From assembly GCA_900554515.1 (NCBI GenBank), contig USHN01000003.1:62001-126000 (forward strand): a DNA stretch of 64,000 nt, in the 5' to 3' direction. A program made the position numbers and the translations under genes. The stretch's first letter is position 1; the number at the start of each line of letters is the position of its first letter. Source of the DNA: an uncultured Acidaminococcus sp. GTDB taxonomy: Bacteria > Bacillota > Negativicutes > Acidaminococcales > Acidaminococcaceae. The notes under the pieces are model-generated. The model did not search any database. It was not told where the DNA came from and saw only the letters and a program-made list of their open reading frames with translations. Of the stretch, positions 27,108 to 35,642 are shown piece after piece.

Positions 27108-27131
27108 AGGCAGCTGCCTAAGCAACTGCCT
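27108..27131 (-). terminator. Terminator after rplS
   Basis: AGGCAGCTGC and GCAACTGCCT form a stem with one mismatch. On the minus strand it is followed by a T run (27103-27107). Confidence 0.7.
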
Positions 27132-27142
27132 CCCGCGACCAA

Positions 27143-27484
27143 TTAGCGGCGTTCCTTGATACGGGCTGCTTTACCGGTCAATTTACGCAGATAATACAGC
27201 TTGGCTCTGCGCACAGCCCCTTTGTGGGAAACGACAATCTTGTCGATCCGCGGGGAATGAACCGGGAATCTTCTTTCCACGCCCACACCAGAAGCAATAC
27301 GACGAACGGTAAACATTTCCCGTACGCCGGAGCCATGCCGGGAGATGCACACACCTTCAAACAGCTGAATCCGTTCCCGTTTACCTTCCACGATCTTTGC
27401 GTATACTTTCAGGGTATCGCCGGGACGAAAGTCAGGGATGTCAGAACGTAGCTGTTCTTTTTCAATTGCTTCGATAATGTTCAT
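27143..27484 (-). CDS. rplS: 50S ribosomal protein L19
   Basis: A 113-residue L19 protein at the interface of the ribosomal subunits. The family sequence is clear (FRPGDTLKVYAKIVEGKRER, RRAKLYYLR). I chose the ATG at 27484 because GGAGG lies just before it; the longer frame to 27556 runs through the leader. It has its own promoter at 27564-27593, downstream of trmD. Confidence 0.96.
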   Translation of the reverse strand: MNIIEAIEKEQLRSDIPDFRPGDTLKVYAKIVEGKRERIQLFEGVCISRHGSGVREMFTVRRIASGVGVERRFPVHSPRIDKIVVSHKGAVRRAKLYYLRKLTGKAARIKERR

Positions 27485-27563
27485 TATTATTTCCTCCTCA
27501 GAATCCAAGACGTTCATGTCCAGCAATGGGCTGACAGCGGACCGCCCGTAATACATACAGCGT

Positions 27564-27593
27564 ATTATATCATACGCTTCTTTGATTATGCAA
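27564..27593 (-). promoter_or_regulatory. Promoter of rplS
   Basis: On the minus strand TTGCAT (27593-27588), an 18-bp spacer, then TATAAT (27569-27564). It gives an 80-base leader before the L19 ATG. Confidence 0.65.
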
Positions 27594-27613
27594 GGAAAAG
27601 ATTACACTTTCCC

Positions 27614-28357
27614 TTATTTTTCTGCGGCAAGTTCTGATGCGGCCTGCAGGAACAATTTTCCATTGCCGGTCTGCCAGGGACATTGCCGCAATAGCTCCGG
27701 CCGATACCGGAGTGTCATTTTAAACGCTTCTTTCATCCGCCAGTTCGCAATTTTTTCATGGTCTCCAGAAAGAAGTACGGTAGGCACATCCTGTCCGTTA
27801 TAAGTCACAGGCCGGGTGTATTGCGGATATTCTAAGAGACTGTCGGAAAAAGAATCCTCCTGGGCGCTACTTTCCTTTCCCAGGACGCCCGGAAGAAACC
27901 GGGCTACAGCATCCATGATAGAAAGCGCAGGCAATTCTCCCCCCGTCAGGACAAAATCCCCGGTGCACACCCGCAGATCCACTTCACGGAGGATGCGTTC
28001 ATCAAACCCTTCGTAGTGCCCGCAGCAAAAAATCAAATCTTTCCCACAGGCGGCCAGGCTGCACACCTGCACCTGCTGCAGTTTTTCACCGGCAGGCGTT
28101 AAGGCCAGCACAAGGGCGCGGGGCGAAATCGTTTTAGCTTCTTTAAGCGCCGCCAAATACGTGGTAGGTTTAAGCACCATCCCTGCACCGCCGCCACAGG
28201 GCGTATCATCTACGCTGCGATGCCGGTCCATGGCAAAATCCCGGGGATTAATACAGCTGACGGATAAAAGTCCCGCTTGCTGCGCCCGCCCCAAAATACT
28301 TTCTGACGCAGCATATTGGATCATATCCGGAAATAAGGTAATAAAAATAAAGCGCAT
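27614..28357 (-). CDS. trmD: tRNA (guanine37-N1)-methyltransferase
   Basis: A 247-residue SPOUT methyltransferase that puts m1G at position 37 of tRNAs, using SAM. The trefoil-knot segments CGHYEGFDERI and TGDFVLTGGELPALSIMD are present. The real start is the ATG at 28357 in a TAATG overlap with the rimM stop; the in-frame extension to 28639 is only the antisense-free shadow of rimM. This is the standard rimM-trmD order. Confidence 0.95.
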   Translation of the reverse strand: MRFIFITLFPDMIQYAASESILGRAQQAGLLSVSCINPRDFAMDRHRSVDDTPCGGGAGMVLKPTTYLAALKEAKTISPRALVLALTPAGEKLQQVQVCSLAACGKDLIFCCGHYEGFDERILREVDLRVCTGDFVLTGGELPALSIMDAVARFLPGVLGKESSAQEDSFSDSLLEYPQYTRPVTYNGQDVPTVLLSGDHEKIANWRMKEAFKMTLRYRPELLRQCPWQTGNGKLFLQAASELAAEK

Positions 28358-28854
28358 TAGATCCACTCCGGCAGTACAGCAATAACCTGCTGCTTTTCCC
28401 AGTCTATCCGTTTTATATTTTCCGCAATGGCCGCCACCAGAATCTCTTCTCCGCCGCCAGCGGGATGAATCACAAAAATGGCGGTAGAAGCAGGCTGAAT
28501 CACATCTGCCACCGTACCCAGAAGTTCGCCCTCCGGACTTATGACGGAAAATCCCAGGATATCCCGTACGTAAAACTGGCCTTCCGGAAGTTTTGGCAGC
28601 TGGCTGACTGGCACGACGATGGTACGTCCCCGCAGGCATTCCGCTGCATCCATATCCTCAATGCCGGAAACTTTGATCAAATAAAACTGTTTGTGCGGGC
28701 GGATATTTTCCACCTCGTACACAGCTCCAGTATCCAGCTGCAGGTGTTTTGCCCCAGTATACCGTTCCGGATGGTCCGTTTGGGGCATAACGCGAAATTC
28801 GCCCCGCACACCATGCGGGGCGACAATTTTGCCAATTACAATTGTTTCTTCCAT
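28357..28854 (-). CDS. rimM: 16S rRNA processing protein RimM
   Basis: A 165-residue RimM that assists maturation of the 30S head and binds S19. The N-terminal barrel begins VIGKIVAPHGVRGEFRV and is followed by a PRC-barrel domain (FYVRDILGFSVISPEGELLG). It is coupled to trmD by a 1-base overlap, and sits 4 bp after ylqD. Confidence 0.94.
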   Translation of the reverse strand: MEETIVIGKIVAPHGVRGEFRVMPQTDHPERYTGAKHLQLDTGAVYEVENIRPHKQFYLIKVSGIEDMDAAECLRGRTIVVPVSQLPKLPEGQFYVRDILGFSVISPEGELLGTVADVIQPASTAIFVIHPAGGGEEILVAAIAENIKRIDWEKQQVIAVLPEWI

Positions 28855-28858
28855 GAGC

Positions 28859-29266
28859 TTATTCCCTGAATCCGATCACTTTGCCGTCTTCTGTCAGGAT
28901 TTCAGCTCCCATAAGGGCTTCCAGGTCAGACCCCACGGTGATTTCCACCGTGCGTTCCAATGTCCCGTGTCCGACTTCGCTGCCGATTTCCAGGTTTTCC
29001 GCCCGTTCCAGCTTTGCCTTTAATTCGCTCAAAGCATGTTCCCGCTGACTTTTTTCGTATTCAATCTGCTGCCGGAGTGCGCGGACAGCGTTCTCACCGG
29101 CGGCGGCCTGTTCGTTCAGTGCCCGTTTGGCAGTGAACTGAAATTGTTCAAAATCCAGCTCTGCTGCCTGGACTTGCCGTTTTGTATCTGCAATGATCTT
29201 GGCTTTCAAGTCTTCCGTGACCTTGGCTTTGATGACTACCGGCACCCTTACTGTCATTTTATCCAT
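28859..29266 (-). CDS. ylqD: YlqD family protein
   Basis: A 135-residue protein of the YlqD family, found between khpA and rimM in Firmicutes. A long charged helix (about residues 20-95) is likely to form a coiled coil, followed by a small beta-rich end (VEITVGSDLEALMGAEIL). Function is not known. AAAGGGG precedes the ATG. Confidence 0.8.
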   Translation of the reverse strand: MDKMTVRVPVVIKAKVTEDLKAKIIADTKRQVQAAELDFEQFQFTAKRALNEQAAAGENAVRALRQQIEYEKSQREHALSELKAKLERAENLEIGSEVGHGTLERTVEITVGSDLEALMGAEILTEDGKVIGFRE

Positions 29267-29278
29267 GGCAATTCCCCT

Positions 29279-29506
29279 TTAATCAATATCAACAATGACT
29301 TTGACGTTTTCACGGGTAGCGGCTGCTTTCATCACCAAACGAATCGCCTTGGCAATGCGGCCCTGTTTACCGATCACTTTACCCATATCTTCCGGTGCCA
29401 CGTGGAGTTTGAGGGTAACCGCAGAACCGGATTTTTCCTCCTCCACCTGCACCGCGGAGGGCTGACTCACGATAGCCTTAGCAATGACCTCAACTATCTC
29501 TTTCAT
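29279..29506 (-). CDS. khpA: KH-domain RNA-binding protein KhpA
   Basis: A 75-residue single KH domain with the binding loop GKVIGKQGRIAKAIR. KhpA binds RNA, often with KhpB, and influences cell division and mRNA levels in Firmicutes. AAGGAGG precedes the ATG. It follows rpsP in the conserved ribosomal block. Confidence 0.92.
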   Translation of the reverse strand: MKEIVEVIAKAIVSQPSAVQVEEEKSGSAVTLKLHVAPEDMGKVIGKQGRIAKAIRLVMKAAATRENVKVIVDID

Positions 29507-29517
29507 AGCCTGCCTCC

Positions 29518-29790
29518 TTATTTCGCTGCCTTATCATCAGCCAGTTTGGTCATCAGACCTTGCTTGCTGAACATGGAGCGAACCGTATCCGTCGGTTTTG
29601 CACCCTTTTTCATCCAGGAAAGAGCCTTTTCTTCATCGATGGTTACCACAGCAGGATCCACCGTAGAATCATAAGTTCCTACCGTTTCAATGAAACGACC
29701 ATCCCGGGGGAAGCGCTCATCCGCAACTACGATACGATAGAACGGGCGTTTTTTTGCACCCATACGTTTCAGACGAATTTTAACTGCCAC
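29518..29790 (-). CDS. rpsP: 30S ribosomal protein S16
   Basis: A 90-residue S16. I place the start at GTG 29790, giving the family N-terminus MAVKIRLKRMG with AAGGAGG eight bases upstream; the GTG at 29799 lies inside that ribosome site. The rest (KKRPFYRIVVADERFPRDGRFIE) is typical, with a short C-terminal tail. Confidence 0.95.
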   Translation of the reverse strand: MAVKIRLKRMGAKKRPFYRIVVADERFPRDGRFIETVGTYDSTVDPAVVTIDEEKALSWMKKGAKPTDTVRSMFSKQGLMTKLADDKAAK

Positions 29791-29817
29791 AATTTTCACC
29801 TCCTTATAAGGATCTAT

Positions 29818-31164
29818 TTATTGCAGGAACGGCAGTTTGAGTCTGCCCTTCCGTGCATACTTGTTCATGCCCTGCATGGTTTTCATCAGCTTCTTGCTTT
29901 CCTCAAACTGCTTCAGGAGCCGGTTTACATCCTGTACTCTCTGTCCACAGCCTTTGGCAATCCGCTGCCTGCGGGACCCGTTGATAATGCGGGGATCCCG
30001 TCGCTCTTTCGGCGTCATGGAAGTAATGATGGCTTCCAGGCGGCGTACTTCTTTGCCGTCCAGGTCAACCCCTTCCAGCTGCTTTGCGAATTTCCCCATG
30101 CCAGGGATCATACTGAGAATGGATTCTAAGGAACCCAGTTTTTTCACCTGTTTCATCTGTTCCAGGAACATATCCAGGGTGAATTCATTTTTCTTCATGG
30201 CCTCGGCCATCTTTTTGGCCTGGTCCACGTCTACGGCTTCCTGGGCTTTTTCAATCAGGGAGAGGACATCCCCCATCCCCAGGATCCGGGAAGCCATACG
30301 GTCCGGATAAAAGGGCTGCAGGGCATCTAATTTTTCCCCCATACCCACAAATTTTACCGGGCAGCCTGCTACGGCTTTTACAGAAAGAACCGCCCCGCCC
30401 CGGGCGTCGCCATCCAGTTTAGTCACCACAAGACCGGTAATGCCGAGGGCTTTATTAAAGGCGTCTGCCACCGTTACGGCATCCTGCCCTATCATGGCAT
30501 CCACCACCAGGAGAATATCATCCGGGGAAACAGCGCTTTTGATCTCCTTGAGTTCATTCATCAGCGCTTCGTCCACATGGAGCCGCCCGGCTGTATCAAT
30601 GATAATGGTATCACACAGCAGGTCATTGGCCTTTGTCAGGGACTGTTTGGCGATTTCCACAGGGGATACCTGATCTCCCATGGCAAAGACAGGCATATTC
30701 AGCTGTTTGCCGATAACTTCCAGCTGGGTAATGGCAGCAGGCCGATAAATATCCCCGGCAACCAACAGCGGCTTTTTTCCGTTTTTGCGCAGATAATTGG
30801 CCAGCTTTCCTACCGTGGTGGTTTTACCAGCGCCCTGGAGCCCCACCAGCATAATGATGGTAGGCGGCGTGGAAGAAATATTTAACTTGCTCTGGGTGCC
30901 GCCTAAAAGGGCAATTAACTCCTCATGGACGACTTTGATAATGCTTTGCCCGGCGGTCAGTCCGGCAGTTACCTGCTGCCCCTCTACCCGTTCTTTAATC
31001 TTTTGGGTAAATTCCTTGACCACCTTAAAATTAACATCCGCTTCCAAAAGCGCCAGACGGACTTCCCGCAGGGCTGCCTTCAGATCCTGCTCCGAAATGG
31101 TTTTCTGCCCCCGAAGCTTTTGGATGGCCGCTGTTAATTTGTCTGTGAGTATTTCAAAAGCCAT
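29818..31164 (-). CDS. ffh: Signal recognition particle GTPase Ffh
   Basis: A 448-residue SRP54 homologue that brings ribosomes making membrane proteins to FtsY. The G domain has GLQGAGKTTTVGKLA, DTAGRLHVDEAL and TKLDGDARGG. The C-terminal M domain is methionine-rich (FLEQMKQVKKLG, MIPGMGKF) and has the RRQRIAKGCG RNA-binding helix. It follows ylxM by 2 bp, the standard pair. Confidence 0.97.
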   Translation of the reverse strand: MAFEILTDKLTAAIQKLRGQKTISEQDLKAALREVRLALLEADVNFKVVKEFTQKIKERVEGQQVTAGLTAGQSIIKVVHEELIALLGGTQSKLNISSTPPTIIMLVGLQGAGKTTTVGKLANYLRKNGKKPLLVAGDIYRPAAITQLEVIGKQLNMPVFAMGDQVSPVEIAKQSLTKANDLLCDTIIIDTAGRLHVDEALMNELKEIKSAVSPDDILLVVDAMIGQDAVTVADAFNKALGITGLVVTKLDGDARGGAVLSVKAVAGCPVKFVGMGEKLDALQPFYPDRMASRILGMGDVLSLIEKAQEAVDVDQAKKMAEAMKKNEFTLDMFLEQMKQVKKLGSLESILSMIPGMGKFAKQLEGVDLDGKEVRRLEAIITSMTPKERRDPRIINGSRRQRIAKGCGQRVQDVNRLLKQFEESKKLMKTMQGMNKYARKGRLKLPFLQ

Positions 31165-31166
31165 AA

Positions 31167-31511
31167 CTACCTGCTTTCATCCAGCAGTGCCAGCAGAATC
31201 TTTTTCGCTTCCTGCCGGCTGCTGTCTCCGCTGTTGTCCAAAAGTGCCAGTGCGTTACGCAGCTTTTCGCGGATATCGTCTCTTTGCTGCAAAACGTGAA
31301 GCCGCGCCTCGTACCCTTCCAGAGATTTTTCCACTCTCTTTAAGAGATCATATACGGCTTGCCGGCTGCTGCCCGTGTTCTCCCCGATTTCTCCCAGGGA
31401 GAGATCTTCATAAAAGTACGCTTCCATGATGCGTTGTTGTTTCGTCGTCAAAAGCGAACCATACGTATCGTACAGCTCACCAAACCGCACTTTCTTGTGT
31501 ATGGGATCCAT
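31167..31511 (-). CDS. ylxM: YlxM, SRP-associated helix-turn-helix protein
   Basis: About 114 residues of the UPF0122/YlxM family with a sigma-70 region-4-like helix-turn-helix (LSLGEIGENTGSSRQAVYDLLKRVEK). In streptococci the homologue modulates SRP. I chose the ATG at 31511; a GTG at 31523 in the same frame is possible. It is the first gene of the ffh unit. Confidence 0.88.
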   Translation of the reverse strand: MDPIHKKVRFGELYDTYGSLLTTKQQRIMEAYFYEDLSLGEIGENTGSSRQAVYDLLKRVEKSLEGYEARLHVLQQRDDIREKLRNALALLDNSGDSSRQEAKKILLALLDESR

Positions 31512-31670
31512 GACCAATATCACCAGGTGCTATTCTACACTGCTGAAAAAATAATGTCAAGTATTTTTCCTTGACATTAGAGTGTTCAAATATTTTTCGA
31601 ATTTTAGCCGCATTTCTTCTGCAATGCCATTTTATACTATGATTTTATCATAGGGAAAGGATTTTTGGGC

Positions 31671-32612
31671 ATGCGTTTTCTTTGGGATTTTTTGAAATAT
31701 CTGGTGCTCCTAGTGCTGTTGCTGTTATTGGGAGCCGGCTGTTATGCAGGCAACCTGGCCTATCAGGAGCTGTTTTCTGAGCCCTGGGATAAAGTTTTGG
31801 GCATCGAAAATCATCGAAACGACCTAGCTTCCATCCATCAGCTGGAAGCCCAAAACGGATGGCAGAAAATCCAAGTCACCAGTACGGATGGAACCAGACT
31901 GACAGGGACCTACATCCCTATGGGAAGCAAAAAAACGGTGATTATTCTCCACGGTTTGTACCAGAACCGCACCATGAGCGTCCCCTATGCAAGAATTTAC
32001 CAAAAGCTAGGCTATAATATTCTAATGCCGGATATCCGGGGGCACGGGGAAAGCGGCGGCCGTACGGATGACTGGGGGATTCACGATATTGAGGACATGA
32101 ATAGCTGGGTACGCTGTCTCCACACGAAAACGCCGGACGGAACCATCGGATTCCATGGGATTTCTTTAGGCGCTGCCATGAGTCTTTTGTATGCAGGCAG
32201 CGCATCCGGAAAGAATATGGCTTTTTGCGTCGCCGACAGTTCCTATGGCAATATATTGGAACTGGGCCAGGAAAAACTGCTGCATTTTACGGGAGATCAG
32301 CGTCTCCTCTTAGGGATGGAAATGACAGAGCCATTTTTCCGGGGCGCTTTATACTGCCATACGGGAAAAACGCTGGGGGATTTGGACCCGTTGGAGCAGG
32401 TTCGGCATATGAAAACCCCTGTTCTCTTTCTCCACGGGGATGTGGACCAGCTGATTCCTCCCCATATTGCAGAAAATCTGCTAAATGCTTGTGCCAGCCC
32501 GCAAAAAAAGCTGGTGTATTTTCAGGGCAGCGGACATGCCACCGCTATCGGGGACAACCCGGAAGGCTATGTGACCGCCATAGAGGACTTTTTACAAAGC
32601 AGCAAATTATAA
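31671..32612 (+). CDS. Membrane-anchored alpha/beta hydrolase
   Basis: A 313-residue serine hydrolase. An N-terminal helix (residues 8-26, YLVLLVLLLLLGAGCYAG) anchors or exports it. The fold is seen in ILHGLYQNR (oxyanion), GISLGA (nucleophile Ser), a late VDQLIP aspartate and GSGHATA with the His. It resembles the YqkD/acyl-peptide-hydrolase-like group. Substrate unknown. AAAGGA precedes the ATG at 31671; a TTG six bases earlier is in frame. It is read alone and converges with the SDR gene, overlapping it by 6 bp. Confidence 0.82.
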   Translation: MRFLWDFLKYLVLLVLLLLLGAGCYAGNLAYQELFSEPWDKVLGIENHRNDLASIHQLEAQNGWQKIQVTSTDGTRLTGTYIPMGSKKTVIILHGLYQNRTMSVPYARIYQKLGYNILMPDIRGHGESGGRTDDWGIHDIEDMNSWVRCLHTKTPDGTIGFHGISLGAAMSLLYAGSASGKNMAFCVADSSYGNILELGQEKLLHFTGDQRLLLGMEMTEPFFRGALYCHTGKTLGDLDPLEQVRHMKTPVLFLHGDVDQLIPPHIAENLLNACASPQKKLVYFQGSGHATAIGDNPEGYVTAIEDFLQSSKL

Positions 32613-33440
32613 CCGCCGCATGACCCAGCGCGCCAGGGTATCAAAAAGTTCCGTAGGCAAAAGCGCATGAGCCCAAAAGATCAGGTACGCATCCAGGCCA
32701 ATGAAATATCGGGACTGGGGACGGGCGGAGCGAGCGGCCAGAAAAATCGTCCGTGCCACTTTTTTCGGACTGGTAAGCCACTTTTTCTGATACAACCGGC
32801 GCATGCCCCGGGCAGCTTTTGCACAAGGCAGCGCATTGGGACCATTTTTGCTGGCATTTTCCAAATGGTCCGCGGCAATCATCCCCCAGCCCGTTTTAAC
32901 AAGCCCTGGTTCCACCAGCACCACACGAATCCCCATGTCTTTGAGTTCCATCCGGAGGGCATCGCTAAGAGCTTCCAAGGCATATTTGCTGGCATGGTAC
33001 CAGCCTCCATAAGGCCCCGTGACCCGCCCGGCAATGGAAGAAACCATCACAATCCGGCCATGATGCTGCCTGCGAAATACCGGCAGCACATACTGAATCA
33101 GCCGAACAGGGCCTAATACATTTACATCCAGCTGATACTGGGCTTCTTGCAGCGGCACATCCTCGATAGCACCATACGATCCGTATCCTGCATTGTTAAT
33201 CAAAATATCCAAAGTCCCTTGCTGCCGCAAAATCTGCTGCAGCGCCTGTTCACAGGAATAGGGCTTAGTTACATCCAGCTGCAGGGGAATCACCCCATAC
33301 TGGCTCAGTTCATTGACTTTATCCCACTGCCTGGCGGCGCCGTACACCGTGAATCCGGTTTTTGCCAGTAATATAGCGGTTTCCCGCCCAATTCCACCAC
33401 TGGCGCCGGTAAGCAGTACCACTTGTTTTTCTCCTGCCAT
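32607..33440 (-). CDS. Short-chain dehydrogenase/reductase
   Basis: A 277-residue classical SDR: cofactor loop TGASGGIGRE, the NNAG motif, the catalytic Ser in VSSIAG and YHASK (Tyr/Lys). The C-terminal part is hydrophobic, as in the retinol-dehydrogenase-like SDRs that act on lipophilic substrates. Substrate unknown. Its 3' end overlaps the convergent hydrolase gene. Confidence 0.88.
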   Translation of the reverse strand: MAGEKQVVLLTGASGGIGRETAILLAKTGFTVYGAARQWDKVNELSQYGVIPLQLDVTKPYSCEQALQQILRQQGTLDILINNAGYGSYGAIEDVPLQEAQYQLDVNVLGPVRLIQYVLPVFRRQHHGRIVMVSSIAGRVTGPYGGWYHASKYALEALSDALRMELKDMGIRVVLVEPGLVKTGWGMIAADHLENASKNGPNALPCAKAARGMRRLYQKKWLTSPKKVARTIFLAARSARPQSRYFIGLDAYLIFWAHALLPTELFDTLARWVMRRL

Positions 33441-33645
33441 ATACTAACTCCTTAGTCCCTTTTCTTTTTCTTTTTTATTATAGTAAGTTTCCAGACCCGG
33501 CGCAAATTTTTCTGTTAGGCGATTTTTCTGCTTGTATCTGCCACACCACCCCGTTTTTACCCGATTTCGTAAAAAAAGTTCCTCGTTGGAGCAAGAAATA
33601 GGCTATAATATAACCAATAAAGTAAATTTTTAAGGAGGCTGTCCT

Positions 33646-34542
33646 ATGAAAATTTTTAATAAGCTTCGTATACTGGGCGTAGCAGCAGCATTCGTTCTGC
33701 TGGTAAGTCCACTGGCCCATGCTGCCAGCAAACCCGGATTGGATGAGATTCTGAAAGCAGAGGCACTTTTAGATAAAGCACCGGCGGTACAATACAATCT
33801 CAAAGCCGCATTTCTCACGCCCATTCTAACTGGTAACATCATCACAGACGGCCAACTTCAGGACCAAAAAGAAAAAGACGCCCCGGCTCAGATAAAAACG
33901 CAAGGCAAGGGAACGGTAACAATCGTTACGCTGGGGGCCAAAAAGCCAGTGGAACAGAATTTTACCTTCTACGCCGTGCAGAAGGGGAATACCCTGGAAG
34001 AATACGTCCATGATGGCAAAACCTGGAAGAAAGTCAGTATTCCTTTTACAGTCCCCACGGAAAAAGAAGTCCAACAAGCCACGGATGCCTTTAAGAAAAC
34101 TGTGAAATCCACAAAAATAGTCAGCGATAAAGGCAACAGCAAAGTCATTGATGTTACGCTGGACAGCAAGAAGCTTTTCCAGACAGATAAACGAAATGCT
34201 AAGACCGAAGGCCAAAAAGCAATCAAAAAGGCATTGAAAAAAATGGGGGACTTGACCTACCGGACCGTGATTGATAAGAAATCCGGCAGGCTCGTGGGCC
34301 TTTCTATGGATCTCACCCCATTACTCCGGACATCTGGTAAAGAACTGCTGGAAGCAGCCGCCCTCTCTGGTCAGGTCACTCCCCAGCAGCAGGAAATGGC
34401 CCAGGCGTTTTTAAGCAGTTCTACCCTGCAATTTGAACTATCCTTTGCGTATGATAAAGGCACGGATATCGTCCTTCCGGAAGCGGCAAAAAACGCTACA
34501 GAAATAAAAGGAAAAGCCGTGGGCACAAAGGCGCTGCACTAA
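33646..34542 (+). CDS. Exported protein of unknown function (DUF6612-like)
   Basis: A 298-residue exported protein. Residues 1-27 are a Sec signal peptide (VAAAFVLLVSPLAHAA, cleavage after AHA). The mature part is Lys/Thr-rich and beta-strand-rich with no cysteines, resembling the LolA/LppX-like DUF6612 group, but I do not recognise a specific family with certainty. AAGGAGG precedes the ATG, and a TATAAT lies at 33602-33607. It stands alone and ends at a hairpin. Confidence 0.72.
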   Translation: MKIFNKLRILGVAAAFVLLVSPLAHAASKPGLDEILKAEALLDKAPAVQYNLKAAFLTPILTGNIITDGQLQDQKEKDAPAQIKTQGKGTVTIVTLGAKKPVEQNFTFYAVQKGNTLEEYVHDGKTWKKVSIPFTVPTEKEVQQATDAFKKTVKSTKIVSDKGNSKVIDVTLDSKKLFQTDKRNAKTEGQKAIKKALKKMGDLTYRTVIDKKSGRLVGLSMDLTPLLRTSGKELLEAAALSGQVTPQQQEMAQAFLSSSTLQFELSFAYDKGTDIVLPEAAKNATEIKGKAVGTKALH

Positions 34543-34548
34543 CAAAAC

Positions 34549-34575
34549 GACCGACAGAAAACATTCCTGTCGGTC
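34549..34575. terminator. Hairpin between convergent genes
   Basis: GACCGACAG (34549-34557) pairs with CTGTCGGTC (34567-34575), placed between the exported-protein gene and the convergent hypothetical gene. The T tract is short; it may serve both directions. Confidence 0.65.
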
Positions 34576-34577
34576 TC

Positions 34578-34997
34578 TTATTCTGCAAAAAGGCTCTCTT
34601 CCCGGGGAGTCTTCTTTTTTTGTTCTTCTTTCTCCGGCTCCTCGCTGCGTCCTTCCTCTCTTGCCATGGTAAACAGCGTTTCTCCGCCATACAAGACTTT
34701 TCTCCGGGCCTGAGTCAGTTTCTTTTCCCACCGCACGCCGTGGCGGGTGTATTTTTTCAGCAACTGGCTTTTGGGGTTGGTTTCCTTATTCAGGTTATCC
34801 AAGCCATACGCTTCGGTAATCATTTTGCCCAGCACGGAATTGACACTGCTCTGGCTGCTTTCTTTCAAAACTTCCTGATACTCCTGATATAGCACCGGTT
34901 CGTTTTCCAGGAACAGGAAGACTGCATCCGTAATCTGGCGGGTAAACTGGTTCAGTAGCTTCTTTCCCAGCTGCTCCGCTTTTTGATTCCTTGCCAT
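34578..34997 (-). CDS. Hypothetical protein, charged C-terminus
   Basis: A 139-residue protein I do not recognise. It is mostly helical, with an N-terminal helix pair (about residues 5-60) and a Lys/Glu-rich disordered tail (about 110-139). No signal peptide or membrane segment. GGAGAAAG precedes the ATG. It follows thiE by 12 bp and may be co-transcribed with the thiamine genes, without an obvious functional link. Confidence 0.65.
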   Translation of the reverse strand: MARNQKAEQLGKKLLNQFTRQITDAVFLFLENEPVLYQEYQEVLKESSQSSVNSVLGKMITEAYGLDNLNKETNPKSQLLKKYTRHGVRWEKKLTQARRKVLYGGETLFTMAREEGRSEEPEKEEQKKKTPREESLFAE

Positions 34998-35009
34998 ACG
35001 CTTTCTCCG

Positions 35010-35642
35010 TTATTTTCCATAGGCCGCAGCTGCTTTTTTCAGGCGATGCACCGTGGCTGTAATATCGTCTGCTCCCAGGATCCCGCTGATCATGGCGCAC
35101 CCCGCCGCTCCCTGTGCAAGGACTTCCTGATATTGGGCTTCATGGATTCCGCCGATGCCCACTACAGGGATGTGCACGGTTTCTGTGATCTTGCGCAGCA
35201 TCCCTGCGGGCAGTAGTTTAGCGTCTTTCTTGCTGCCTGTGGGATACAGTGCACCCACGCCCAGATACGCAGCACCGGCTTTTTCTGCTGCTACTGCCTC
35301 TTCCAAATTATGGGCAGAAATCCCTATCACAGCCTCCGGCCCTAACAGCTGCTGTGCTTTAGTAATGGCATCATCATCCTGCCCCAGATGAACTCCGGCA
35401 CAGCCGAGCGCTTTAGCCACTTCAATCTGATCATCAATCAAAAGCGGCACTCCATAGCATCTGCACAGGGCGAGCATTTTTTGCCCTTCAAGAAGCAGCT
35501 CTTCTGGCGTCAGTGTCTTTTCTCTCAGCTGTACCAAAGTCACGCCAGCCTGCAGGGCTTCTTCCACCGCAGCGTAAAAGTTCCGTCCTCTAAGACAATG
35601 CCGATCCGTTACCAGATATACACTGTAATCAATGTTCTGCAT
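35010..35642 (-). CDS. thiE: Thiamine-phosphate synthase
   Basis: A 210-residue TIM-barrel enzyme that joins HMP-pyrophosphate and thiazole phosphate to give thiamine phosphate. Visible are YLVTDRHC, VQLREKTL, the diphosphate-binding LIDDQIEVAKAL and VHLGQDD, and VGIGGI. I chose the ATG at 35642, five bases after GGAGG and overlapping the thiM stop by 14 bp; the ORF to 35699 is longer than the family. Confidence 0.94.
   Translation of the reverse strand: MQNIDYSVYLVTDRHCLRGRNFYAAVEEALQAGVTLVQLREKTLTPEELLLEGQKMLALCRCYGVPLLIDDQIEVAKALGCAGVHLGQDDDAITKAQQLLGPEAVIGISAHNLEEAVAAEKAGAAYLGVGALYPTGSKKDAKLLPAGMLRKITETVHIPVVGIGGIHEAQYQEVLAQGAAGCAMISGILGADDITATVHRLKKAAAAYGK

Noticed and set aside
28358..28639. 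N-terminal extension of TrmD
   Set aside because: It overlaps rimM in another frame, has no family similarity, and the TAATG junction gives the normal TrmD start.
34578..34731. Alternative frames in the hypothetical gene near 34.6 kb
   Set aside because: They lack ribosome sites; the 139-residue frame behind GGAGAAAG is the better choice.
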